NCBI GenBank assembly: GCA_024277285.1
Contig: JAJRVM010000204.1
Location: 1-64,000 of the forward strand
Direction: 5' to 3'
Source: Planctomycetota bacterium
GTDB lineage: Bacteria; Planctomycetota; Planctomycetia; Pirellulales; Pirellulaceae
DNA: 64,000 nucleotides
In this document: positions 1 to 8,073 of the stretch, piece after piece
How positions within the stretch are numbered: position 1 is the stretch's first letter
How the letters are laid out: every line of letters starts with the position of its first letter
The notes under the pieces: model-generated
What the model saw: the letters and a program-made list of their open reading frames with translations, nothing else
Database searches by the model: none
What the model was told of the DNA's origin: nothing
Made by a program: the position numbers and the translations under genes

Positions 1-84
1 CTTCCGCTGGCTTTTCTTTCATGGGCTCGGCCTGAAGGGCCGACGCTATGATCGCCTAGGTCGGAGCCCGCCCCGGACGAGAAT

Positions 85-142
85 GACGCCTGCCTCCGTT
101 TTGGCAGGGTGGGCAACCCTGAAAGTTGCGTAGCGTTCCAAG
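85..142 (-). repeat. Partial copy of the 74-bp inverted-repeat element also found at 47891-47964
   Basis: This copy begins with the 19-base end gacgcctgcctccgttttg and continues through a stretch whose reverse complement matches 47908-47964, including the core agggttgccca. The second 19-base end of the element is missing here. The full copy at 47891-47964 has both ends as perfect inverted repeats. Confidence 0.7.
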
Positions 143-400
143 AACAAGAATAGGTGGTGAACCTGATCGTGTGCCATTGGCCTGGAATGGATCCGCGCCT
201 TGAGGCGGCCTCGGCAGCGCGGCGGTGTGGTGGAACGTTGCGCACTCGGCCGTGTTTGTGATGGCGCGTGTCACCCAGGGTTCCGTTCGCCTTCGGCGAA
301 CTCCACCCTGGGCTTCCATGGCAGCGGCCCTTCGGGCCGCACGCGTCAGGCCGCACCGGCATGTGACACGTGCATGGCATCGACCGGGTGGCACTGGACG

Positions 401-490
401 GGTGGCACTGGCTGAGTGAGCGGGCAGCGGCGCAATAGCAATCCATTTGCACGAGCAGGAATGGCCACTAACTCCGCGAACGGTGCCAGT
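401..490 (-). repeat. MITE-like family 1, partial copy (one end only)
   Basis: The segment begins with the terminal motif ggtggcact followed by ggctgagtgagcgggcag. Its reverse complement matches the right-hand ends of the elements at 32437-32648 and 63652-63878. All three share ccgttcgcg, a degenerate middle, cgctcactcagc and the gtgccacc terminus. The left half is not recognisable. The terminal motif is partly repeated just upstream (388-396). Confidence 0.65.
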
Positions 491-809
491 GAATCGCAGT
501 TGGGGTCAAGTCTTGACTTATAACTTACCGTAGGCGACGGCGGTGTTTCTTCCGCCGGCAGAACTGGCTGCGTGCGAATCCGAAGGATAACGCAATTGCT
601 GAACTCGAACTGTTGGGCAGGGCGATCCGGGTGGCCGCGAGGCGAGGAGCGGGAAATGGTCAATTTATGGGTGTAGCAAAACTACCGAACTTCAACGACA
701 ATCCGGTAGAACTCACGCCAAAAGCACGATCAGAGTCAAGCACGTAACATCTATTAGCGGTCTCCTGCCTGCACGTGCCGACAGCCTCCTCGTTCTCGCC
801 ACCGTTACC

Positions 810-1226
810 CTATTCTTGCCTGCGGCGCACGTACACACCGTACACCAGTAGACCGATCGTCGGCACGACCGTGCTGGCGATCAACGTCGTGACCGCTTGT
901 TCCGGGATCGCGAGGACGGCGGTGAGCACCCCTCCGATGAATAGCCCAAAGCAGGCACCTAGAACCATGTAGCGTATCTGGTGGAAGCGGACGTGACCGA
1001 CCAAAAGGCCACAGAGTGGTAACAACGCCACGGCGCCGAACGTGACAAAATCGATCGTTGTTTGACGCCCACCGCCACCGGCGCGACTAATCCGCGCGGC
1101 GCCGCCGACGATGGCAAAAAGGACGGCACACACAACGGTCGCCAACAACAGAGAAGCAATGGAACAACCAAACGTATTTCGCTTCGGTTCGACGTTGTTC
1201 ATAGTCGTGTTCTTGGTGGTGTTCAT
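810..1226 (-). CDS. Small hydrophobic membrane protein, function unknown
   Basis: This is a protein of about 138 residues with about four hydrophobic helices (roughly residues 17-40, 60-78, 84-107 and 112-133) and a short basic C-terminus (RRRQE). It matches no family I recognise. The ATG at 1226 or 1232 is preferred over the upstream one at 1331, which lies inside the preceding pseudopilin gene. It follows that gene by about 70 bases on the same strand, so it may be the last gene of the secretion operon, although cotranscription is only an inference. Confidence 0.6.
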   Translation of the reverse strand: MNTTKNTTMNNVEPKRNTFGCSIASLLLATVVCAVLFAIVGGAARISRAGGGGRQTTIDFVTFGAVALLPLCGLLVGHVRFHQIRYMVLGACFGLFIGGVLTAVLAIPEQAVTTLIASTVVPTIGLLVYGVYVRRRQE

Positions 1227-1302
1227 TTCCATCACATGAGAGCAAACAAGACCAGGTCCCGAGAACGCTCGGGCATGTTCCGCAAGCAGCTGTATCGATA
1301 CC

Positions 1303-2244
1303 CTAGAAGTCCAACTCAACCATCTTGCCATCAGCGCGGTTGCCTAACAGCTGCATGGTACGCCGATCGATCGAATCGACAATAGCGCGAATACTTCCGT
1401 CCCCCATGGCGAAGGGTACGACCATGGGATGCTCCGATCCGAAACCGCCGATCGACGGCTTCTGTTTCTTCGGACTCGCCTTCTTGACCGGTTGCTTGGT
1501 GACGTTGTCCTGTTCGGCCGGTTCCCCGGCATATTCCAGATCCCCTCCGTACCCGCCTACCGTTGGCATAACAGGAGCAACGACCGGTTTCACGTCGGTT
1601 GTTTTCAACGCGATGCCGGTGTTCCGCAACGTCGCTCGCGTCCCCGACATCCACCCCAGATCGGCTGGCTTTGGCACCGTCCGCTTGTCGCCAAAGAACA
1701 GCGTGTAGGCCAGGCCATCGCTGATTTCGTCGTGGCGAATAAACCGATTCAGAAAGAAGACGCCGTTGTTATCGTCGTCGATAGGCACTTCCGCGTCGTG
1801 GTACACAGCCGCATAGGAGGAAGAAGGGCTGATGGTCGACCAATACGCACCCATCGAAGGACAAATAACAATTTCGAACTGGTGGGCCCGCACAGCCACA
1901 TTGGCCGGATCATAGACACCGACACTAAAATCAATCGCGCGAAATGCGTTTTGTTCTTCCAGGTAGGGCAACAACCGAACGATCCAGCTGTGATGGTAGC
2001 CGACCGGTTGTGCAACAATCGGACCCGTGTCGTTCACTACTCCGGCGGGAAAAGCGCGATGTGCGAATTCATAGTTATGGGTGGCGATGATCAATTGGGA
2101 CAAGTGGTGCGAGCATTGGGCGCGCCGAGCTGCTTCGCGCGCGGCTTGAACCGCGGGCAGCAACATGGCCACCAGAATGCTGATGATCGCAATCACGACC
2201 AAAATCTCGACAAGCGTAAAGGCGGCTTGCTTGTTCCTCGTCAT
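1303..2244 (-). CDS. DUF1559 pseudopilin-like protein (prepilin N-terminus, H-X9-DG C-terminus)
   Basis: This 313-residue protein has a class III prepilin leader. A short basic start is followed by FTLVEILVV with Glu at position 5 of the mature helix, then a hydrophobic helix and the QAAREAARR signature typical of planctomycete DUF1559 proteins. The residue before the cleavage point is Ala rather than the usual Gly. Near the C-terminus a His, nine residues and Asp-Gly form the H-X9-DG signature (HPMVVPFAMGDG). Its ATG overlaps the stop of the upstream gene (ATGA), which supports translational coupling within the pseudopilin operon. Proteins of this class are thought to be major pilin-like or surface-structure subunits in planctomycetes. 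The C-terminal third has a low-complexity Lys/Pro insertion not seen in the other copy at 21416-22486. Confidence 0.9.
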   Translation of the reverse strand: MTRNKQAAFTLVEILVVIAIISILVAMLLPAVQAAREAARRAQCSHHLSQLIIATHNYEFAHRAFPAGVVNDTGPIVAQPVGYHHSWIVRLLPYLEEQNAFRAIDFSVGVYDPANVAVRAHQFEIVICPSMGAYWSTISPSSSYAAVYHDAEVPIDDDNNGVFFLNRFIRHDEISDGLAYTLFFGDKRTVPKPADLGWMSGTRATLRNTGIALKTTDVKPVVAPVMPTVGGYGGDLEYAGEPAEQDNVTKQPVKKASPKKQKPSIGGFGSEHPMVVPFAMGDGSIRAIVDSIDRRTMQLLGNRADGKMVELDF

Positions 2245-2738
2245 TGCGTTTCTCCTGTCGTATCGATCGATATAATCTGCTCGCGGTGGTGGACCACGCG
2301 CAGGTGCGGTTCGAATGGATAGTATGAGTCAACGATAATGCGCAGCAACTTCACGGCGTCAGACCTGGCTTCTTCGGCACTGGGTCTCTCGGCACCGGGT
2401 CGTTTTGCAACGGGTTCGACGTGGATCACAACTTCCGCGGGCCACACCTGTGCGATCGACTGCTTGGGGACGGCCCACTGTTCACCACGATAGGTAGGAT
2501 CCGCTGCCAGCTGCGAGATCGCGCGTTGCACGCCGGCTTCCGCCAACAGCATGCTCTGCAAGCTCCGTTCAAACACCTCGCTACGCCGGTGCGAACGGAC
2601 AAGACTTTTTGTAATCGTTCCCACCAACAGCATGATCACGAACAGCGCAACGAGCACGCCGACAAGAACAGCAGCGCGCCGTGGTCGCGACGATCGTCGC
2701 CGCCCCAAGGCCCAAGTCATTTTTGTTCTTCGCTTCAT
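2241..2738 (-). CDS. Minor pseudopilin-like protein (PilX/GspK-like)
   Basis: The protein is about 165 residues long. After a very basic N-terminus (GRRRSSRPRR) comes one hydrophobic helix (AVLVGVLVALFVIMLLVG), then AEAGVQRAISQLAADP, the pattern seen after the helix of PilX/GspK-type minor pseudopilins. There is no canonical FTLIE cleavage site, which is common in this class. The start at 2738 (MKRRTK) or slightly later gives a standard N-terminus; the longer frame to 2837 adds an unlikely leader. The stop overlaps the next start (ATGA). Assignment to PilX or GspK is by pattern and position only. Confidence 0.65.
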   Translation of the reverse strand: MKRRTKMTWALGRRRSSRPRRAAVLVGVLVALFVIMLLVGTITKSLVRSHRRSEVFERSLQSMLLAEAGVQRAISQLAADPTYRGEQWAVPKQSIAQVWPAEVVIHVEPVAKRPGAERPSAEEARSDAVKLLRIIVDSYYPFEPHLRVVHHREQIISIDTTGETQ

Positions 2739-2861
2739 TCTGGTGCCCGTCTGTGAATGCCAGCCTGTTGAAAAGTAGCCGTTCACGGAATGTTCACGTT
2801 CGGCAGCAGCCCACGGCGTAAACGGCGCGAACCGCACATCGGTAACACTCTAGCTATCTAC

Positions 2862-2920
2862 AGTAATGTGCTTTGGAAAGACTCCCATGGGACCGTCCCA
2901 TGAAGGTCCTTCGACAAGCG
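2862..2920 (-). repeat. Palindromic repeat, cccatggg family (reverse copy)
   Basis: The sequence actcccatggg and gtcccatg around 2880-2901, preceded by gtaatgtgctttgg, matches the reverse complement of the repeat at 24648-24745. It fills the gap between two pseudopilin genes (2739-2984), a gap that is longer than the other gene junctions of this operon. Confidence 0.6.
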
Positions 2921-2984
2921 GTTTCCTCTATTTGGCTAAACAGATTCCTCTCTTTCGGTCGTTGGCAACGGCTGTCGTTTCTTG

Positions 2985-3500
2985 TCACGACTTGCTCAAC
3001 ACAGCAACAATTCGGTGCGTACAATTCGGCTCCTCCCGTTCGGGGCTACGTGTGGCAAACCGGTCCACGATCAGGCTCACTTCCTGCTTGCCGTCTGCAG
3101 CCTCGTTCAAGCTGAAACTGGCACACGACTTGTCGCCCACGAGGAACGCGTCGCGATGCTCCGTAGCTCCTTGCCGAGTCACCGTGCGATGCACGCGTCC
3201 TTCCGTGTAGTGGTACTCGATTCGCCGCTCGCCAGGCAGTTCCAGGACAAGTCGACTGCCCGATTCATCCTGCTCACCGGCGAGTGTCAACGTTACTCGA
3301 TCGGCCTCGTGCACATCGGTTCGGAATTGCCCATCCAATCTCATCAGAATGAGCACCTCCGCGTCACGATCATTGTGCCGTCGACTGACCAGCAACACCG
3401 ACTGCAAGATCACGCCCAGCATGCCAATGATGACACCGGTCATGCCAATCGCCACGATCATCTCGACCAAGGAGAACCCGCGTCGTTCGCACCGCATCAT
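2985..3500 (-). CDS. Minor pseudopilin-like protein (GspJ/PulJ-like)
   Basis: This protein of about 171 residues starts with MMRCERRG and the prepilin motif FSLVEMIVAIGMTG, with Gly before the cleavage point and Glu at +5. The globular part follows and resembles the GspJ group in length and in its charged middle (DRVTLTLAGEQDE). The ATG at 3500 overlaps the stop of the upstream gene in an ATGA. The longer frame to 3578 lies inside that upstream gene and is rejected. GspJ caps the pseudopilus tip with GspI and GspK in type II secretion, and the same three-gene arrangement is found here. Confidence 0.8.
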   Translation of the reverse strand: MMRCERRGFSLVEMIVAIGMTGVIIGMLGVILQSVLLVSRRHNDRDAEVLILMRLDGQFRTDVHEADRVTLTLAGEQDESGSRLVLELPGERRIEYHYTEGRVHRTVTRQGATEHRDAFLVGDKSCASFSLNEAADGKQEVSLIVDRFATRSPEREEPNCTHRIVAVLSKS

Positions 3501-3940
3501 CGTTGCCCTCCCGCCGGCGCGAACGCCCAGGAAACCAGCCGGACATGCTGCGGTGAGTCCGCCACGGGGCCAGCCCATGAAATCTGCACAACAACACGTC
3601 GGGCAACAGGTCTGCCCTCAGGATCACTGGCCGTTACCTGAAGCTGCGAGTTGGGCAACTGCTGCTGCACCGCAGGCGACAACCGTGGTGACGTGGCGCC
3701 CCCTTGGCCGAACTCATCCCAAGGCGTGTGCAAGACCTGGTCCATGACATTGGCTGCTTCCTGTACGGCAATCGTGCGTTCGTCCTGTTGCCGTAACTGC
3801 GCAGTGGACGTGGCGACAAGTTGAGCGACGAGCGTAGCGGCAACCGTGAGGATGAACAGCCCGACCGTGGCCTCCATGATCGTGCTGCCGGCCCGCGATC
3901 GTTTCGTGCTTGAGGGCGGCATTCGTTGCGAGTTACTCAT
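3497..3940 (-). CDS. Minor pseudopilin-like protein (GspI-like)
   Basis: This is a 147-residue protein with a 17-residue basic leader and a prepilin-type helix (AGSTIMEATVGLFILTVAA). Gly precedes the likely cleavage site and Glu is at +5, although the usual Phe at +1 is Ser. The rest is a small soluble domain with a beta-rich end (RVVVQISW). It lies 52 bases after the large GspF-like gene and overlaps the next gene by four bases, so it is part of the same operon. GspI is the closest functional analogue on size and order. Confidence 0.75.
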   Translation of the reverse strand: MSNSQRMPPSSTKRSRAGSTIMEATVGLFILTVAATLVAQLVATSTAQLRQQDERTIAVQEAANVMDQVLHTPWDEFGQGGATSPRLSPAVQQQLPNSQLQVTASDPEGRPVARRVVVQISWAGPVADSPQHVRLVSWAFAPAGGQR

Positions 3941-3992
3941 CGGCTCGTTTCCGGGCTTTCATTTTCTGGCTATGCCACACACGGATCCAATG

Positions 3993-6335
3993 TCAGGCAT
4001 TGGCCGAAATAAAATAGACTAATGGCATGAATTGAGCGACGGCGACCGCGACGACGAGCAGACCTATGGCCAAAACAACCAACGGAAAGACGACATCAAG
4101 GATGCGTTGCATTTTGAACAGTGTACGCTCCAACATCCGATTGGCGATTTCATTCAACGCCCAACCGAGATTGCCCATTTTTTCAGCGGCAACCAAGAGG
4201 GCGGCTTCGCGGCCGTTAATCAACCCACCGGCGCGCAACCCCTGACACCAATGCCCGCCACGCTCCACGCAGGCAACCGCCCTTGCCAGCCGCCGTCGAA
4301 TCCATCGTTTCGGATAGCGCCCGCGCAGGATACTCAGCGTTTCCAGCATCGGTCGATCGTGACACATCGATAAAGCGAGGCCATGCAAGACGGTGGAGCT
4401 GTCCAGGGGCAGCCACAATCGCCGCAGAATCGGAATATCGCAAGGTAACCAACGCAAGTACGCGAACAAGACTCCAATCAGCACGACCACGACACCAACG
4501 GTCAAACCGAGACGAAACGAATTCGACATGAAAAGAAACTCCATGACGCTCAGCAGCCAGCTTGCGTTTGCCGGTAGGTCGACAGAGAATTCCCCGGTGA
4601 GTTCGTGAATATTAACGAGCCAACTGTTTCGCGTTACGAACAGTCCCGTGCCAACAGCGGCGACCAAACTCAAGTAGAGCATTCTTTCCAAGACGCCACT
4701 CGCAAGCGTTTCCACTGAAACAGCTCGACGCATCGATTCGCGTAGCGCTGGCCCCAATTCGCCTGCCAGCCCGCGTAGCCGGACCGCCATGAGCACTTCG
4801 CGGGGAAAGCGAATGCGCGACTTTTTCATGGCTTCATCGAGCGGAGTTCCGGCATCCAACAGATCGGCTAGTTTACGAACACGCACTCGCTGGCCGGCAA
4901 CACTCTCAGCGGCGAACGCACGCATCGCCTTCCCCAAGGGGATACCTCGCTCAGCCGCAATCGCCAACGCGGTGCACAATGCGCGTCGTTCCGATTCCCG
5001 GTATCGGCTAGTGACAACCAGAGCAACGACATAGGAGATCGTAAAGGGCACAAAGACGGGCCAACCAAAAAGGCCCAGCAGCAGAAGCAGGGTACTACCG
5101 ATCCACAACAGCCATCCGGCTAGTTCAATGACACTTAACAGTGCATTGCCTTGCTCGCGCGCGTGCTTCGCTTGAACTCCCGAAACGACCCAAACGATCG
5201 CTCCGCCCAAGGCGAGTGGGGCCAGTAGATTCAGCAACCTAAAGAGTTCGGATGCAGACGCGCCCGAATCGCTGCCAGAATTCCACCACCAAAAAAAGCG
5301 AACTGCGAGAAAAATCGTATCCACAAACGATGCAAACAGCAGCGTTACCATCAGCGCGACTACCGTGAACACGATTGCCGGGACGATGATTCGCAGCATT
5401 GACAGTCTTAATCGGACGCGATCCTCGAAATAGTCAGCCGCCGCCGTCAAAGCGGCGGGCAACTGCTCCGTTTGCTCGCCCCACCGCACCAACAATGCCA
5501 ACATGCGGGGTAGATGGCGATCTGTTTCCAGAACGCTCGCCAGGCTTTGTCCCTGGTCAAGGCCGGCGCCCAACAGAGCGGCATCGTGACGCATCGCCGG
5601 GTCGGCCGAGCCTTGGGTGGCCCATCGAATCGCTTGGCTTAGAGGAACTTGATGGCCTAATAAGAGACTCACAGAACGTGCCCACTCGACGATCCCAAGC
5701 CACTGAAAAAGAGGCCCAAGTAGCGGAATCCGGCGTTTAACTCGCTGCCATTTTGCGGCACCCGCACGCCATCGGAAAACCATGGCGAAAACCACAAGTA
5801 CAGACGTCGCCACGAACAGGTACCACACGCCCGTCTGGCCCCACCATGCCATCATCTGAGCGCGTGCCGAGGACCACCATGTAATATTGGAGATAGTGTC
5901 AGCCAGGCCGGGCATCACGAAAATGCTAAGCGAAACAACCACGGCAAAGCAAACAGTCAAGAGCAAGAGCGGATAGGCCAACACACCACGCACCGCATGC
6001 CGGAGTTCGCTGCGAGTGCGTTGTTGTTGGATGTACTGTCCCAACACTTCGCTAATCTGGCCACTGTCCAATGCCGCCGCGATCGCTCCACTCAAGCTTG
6101 GGTCGCAGTATTGCAACTGCTCGCGTAACACATCCGCAAGCCCCTCGCCCTGTTGGACTCGATCAGCCAGTTGCTGCACCACGGTGCGTAATCGCTCGCT
6201 CGGCATCTCGGTCGCCGCGCTGCGCAGTCCCGACGCCAACGGCAAGGACGCGCTCGAGATGGCCACCAACCACTCGACCAGCAGTCGGGCTTCCTCCGCG
6301 GTGAGGTCCTTCGATTTGTGCGTTCCGAATCGCAT
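3993..6335 (-). CDS. Double-length GspF-like inner-membrane protein (four T2SF half-domains)
   Basis: GspF/PilC is the inner-membrane platform protein of type II secretion and type IV pili. It is normally about 400 residues long with two T2SF cytoplasmic half-domains, each followed by membrane helices. This protein is 780 residues and reads as two such proteins joined. The first unit (about 1-360) has half-domains beginning LVEWLVAISSASLPL and VEWARSVSLLLGHQVPL. The second (about 375-780) has LCTALAIAAERGIPLGKAM and LHGLALSMCHDRPMLETL. Helix clusters follow each, for example near residues 120-160, 300-340, 400-440 and 740-775. It sits 66 bases after another GspF-like gene and upstream of the pseudopilin genes. 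The start codon agrees with the family N-terminus. A sequencing artefact joining two genes is unlikely because the frame is open throughout. Confidence 0.85.
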   Translation of the reverse strand: MRFGTHKSKDLTAEEARLLVEWLVAISSASLPLASGLRSAATEMPSERLRTVVQQLADRVQQGEGLADVLREQLQYCDPSLSGAIAAALDSGQISEVLGQYIQQQRTRSELRHAVRGVLAYPLLLLTVCFAVVVSLSIFVMPGLADTISNITWWSSARAQMMAWWGQTGVWYLFVATSVLVVFAMVFRWRAGAAKWQRVKRRIPLLGPLFQWLGIVEWARSVSLLLGHQVPLSQAIRWATQGSADPAMRHDAALLGAGLDQGQSLASVLETDRHLPRMLALLVRWGEQTEQLPAALTAAADYFEDRVRLRLSMLRIIVPAIVFTVVALMVTLLFASFVDTIFLAVRFFWWWNSGSDSGASASELFRLLNLLAPLALGGAIVWVVSGVQAKHAREQGNALLSVIELAGWLLWIGSTLLLLLGLFGWPVFVPFTISYVVALVVTSRYRESERRALCTALAIAAERGIPLGKAMRAFAAESVAGQRVRVRKLADLLDAGTPLDEAMKKSRIRFPREVLMAVRLRGLAGELGPALRESMRRAVSVETLASGVLERMLYLSLVAAVGTGLFVTRNSWLVNIHELTGEFSVDLPANASWLLSVMEFLFMSNSFRLGLTVGVVVVLIGVLFAYLRWLPCDIPILRRLWLPLDSSTVLHGLALSMCHDRPMLETLSILRGRYPKRWIRRRLARAVACVERGGHWCQGLRAGGLINGREAALLVAAEKMGNLGWALNEIANRMLERTLFKMQRILDVVFPLVVLAIGLLVVAVAVAQFMPLVYFISANA

Positions 6336-6401
6336 GAGTGTGAGCCTTGTCCAACCGAACCAAACGCAATCGTCACCACCTGCCGGCGTTCCTTCATTCA
6401 G

Positions 6402-7415
6402 CTATTCCAGTCGAAACAACACATAAAACCACGGGCTCGCCACAAGCACCACGGTCAACAACGTGGCACTGCCGCCGACGATAACCGTGACCCAAACGGG
6501 AAAGGAACGAATAAACCAGCGCGACTGGCGGAGTGCGTCGTTACGGTAACTCTCGGCGGATTGCCGTAAGTTAGTTGCTAACTGTCGCTGGTTGCTGCCG
6601 TGTAGCAGCAGCCAGACGATCCAAGCCGGCACGGCCGAGGACGCGTTTTCGCCCGTCGAAACCACCTCGCCCCGTTCAAGCTGCTCGGACCACTGTTGGC
6701 ATTCGGCTTGTATAGATCGACTGCCGGACGCGGCACCCGCCACCGCCAACGCGCGGGGCAATGGTACGGCATTTTCGACCATGGACGCCAACAACTCCGT
6801 CAAGGTCGCGACGTGCATCAGATGACGCAAGCGGCGCAGTGGTGGGCCCGAAGCGCTGCGCGAACGGTGATACCAAAGCGCTAGCGGGAGCAGCACCACC
6901 AGGGGCAAAAACGGAGCCCACCAGATGGCGGTTGCACGTAAAGCCAACATCCACGAGAACATCGGTAATGTCGACGCTTCGGCGTGTTCGTAAAAGCTGA
7001 TGAGTAGGGGAGCCCATTGCGTGACTGACCACACGAACACCAGGTACGCTAGCGCTACAACAATCATTGGATAGAAAATGGCGATGCGCATGCTGCGCCG
7101 GACTTCATCGACGCGCCGCGCTGACTTCGCAATCGATTGCAACGCCGTCGCCATCTGGCCCGTTTCGATCCCCGCTTGAACGATCGCTTGATAGGCCGGC
7201 GGCACGCCTGAGTGGGGATCGGAAATCGCCGTGGCCAAATCCTGGCCCGAGCTGATTCTCTGCTGAAGTGTTTGAATCACGCGGCCCAACTGGCCCGGCA
7301 ACTCACGACCCAGGCCTTGCAAGCCAAGTTCCAACGGGACGCCCATGCGCACAATCGCAATAAGCTCGTCGTTTAAGACAATGAGCTGTTCAAGTGTTAA
7401 AGGCCGGGTCGCCAT
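6402..7415 (-). CDS. GspF/PilC-like type II secretion inner-membrane protein
   Basis: This 337-residue protein has the normal two-unit T2SF layout. Half-domain one starts at LNDELIAIVRMGVPLELGL and carries GIETGQMATAL, a typical conserved turn, then a membrane pair near residues 125-150 and 170-195. Half-domain two is more diverged (ELLASMVENAVPLPRALAVA), ending in a hydrophobic helix at the C-terminus. The ATG at 7415 (MATRPLTLEQL) is chosen over the longer frame to 7550, whose extra residues look like translated spacer. It is the first gene of the minus-strand operon. No ATPase gene (GspE/PilB) precedes it; 658 non-coding bases do. Confidence 0.85.
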   Translation of the reverse strand: MATRPLTLEQLIVLNDELIAIVRMGVPLELGLQGLGRELPGQLGRVIQTLQQRISSGQDLATAISDPHSGVPPAYQAIVQAGIETGQMATALQSIAKSARRVDEVRRSMRIAIFYPMIVVALAYLVFVWSVTQWAPLLISFYEHAEASTLPMFSWMLALRATAIWWAPFLPLVVLLPLALWYHRSRSASGPPLRRLRHLMHVATLTELLASMVENAVPLPRALAVAGAASGSRSIQAECQQWSEQLERGEVVSTGENASSAVPAWIVWLLLHGSNQRQLATNLRQSAESYRNDALRQSRWFIRSFPVWVTVIVGGSATLLTVVLVASPWFYVLFRLE

Positions 7416-8073
7416 AATCCTTGCCTTCAGTACACAAGCAAGGAGACTCCCTGCCGGAATTGAAACGTACCAAATAGACGCCGCATTATCGCAGCGATAA
7501 GACGCTATGGCAAGCAAACCAAGTGGCGTCAGAGGCGGATGCGCGAACATGTGGGCATCGTGTGGACCAAGCGATAAAGGCCAAACACGAAATCAGGCAT
7601 TCGATCATTAACATGGCACGGCCCCAGTACGGCAAGCCAGCGGGCCACGGTCTTTGGGCAAAACCTTCGTAACCGTTAACGGAAATGAGGATACGATCGG
7701 GCTGCTAGAAAGATCGTTTCTACGGCCGTGCTTCTCGTGGTCGACACGACGCTTTTTGTTCCGGATTGACGCGCGCTGTGTTCGAGCACGGATAGACCGC
7801 TGCCTCGTCGCAACGTAATCCACCAAGCGCTCTTCTTTGCTGGTAATCTACTTTGCTGGTAATCTTCTTTGCCCTTGAACGAAGCGCTGCGTCGCAGAAG
7901 CAGCGAACCATTTGTACCGATTTCGTGGTGTGGGCTCGGCAAATGCTGGGGGTCTCCGGCTGTTCTCCTTGGAGGGCAAAGAAAATGACGGGCAAAAAAG
8001 AAGTGTGATGCTCGCCTCGTATCTGCCCGGTGGTTTGAACCGCGTGCACAGTTACAAATCTTCAATCCGCGCG
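7416..8073. other. Intergenic spacer with a short direct repeat
   Basis: No supported gene is found. The stretch holds a 15-base direct repeat, ctttgctggtaatct, at 7835-7849 and 7851-7865. Around 7668-7690 it has a copy of the motif taaccgttNacggaaa, also present near 12413. The promoter of the minus-strand secretion operon should lie in the left part, but I could not identify a clear one. Confidence 0.6.

Larger units (their letters stand above)
1..809. other. Non-coding region rich in short hairpins and repeats
   Basis: I see no convincing gene in these 809 bases. The open frames here are short, overlap one another on both strands and lack recognisable domains or good ribosome sites. The stretch holds several small GC hairpins, for example gcccttcgggc near 328-338 and ttcgccttcggcgaa near 288-302. 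It also carries partial copies of two dispersed repeats, annotated separately. It lies downstream of the minus-strand secretion operon that ends at 810. Confidence 0.7.

Noticed and set aside
346..663. Open frame of 105 residues on the minus strand
   Set aside because: It overlaps a repeat copy, its translated end (PLTQPVPP) comes from the repeat terminus that also appears near 32640 and 63870, and it has no domain or ribosome site.
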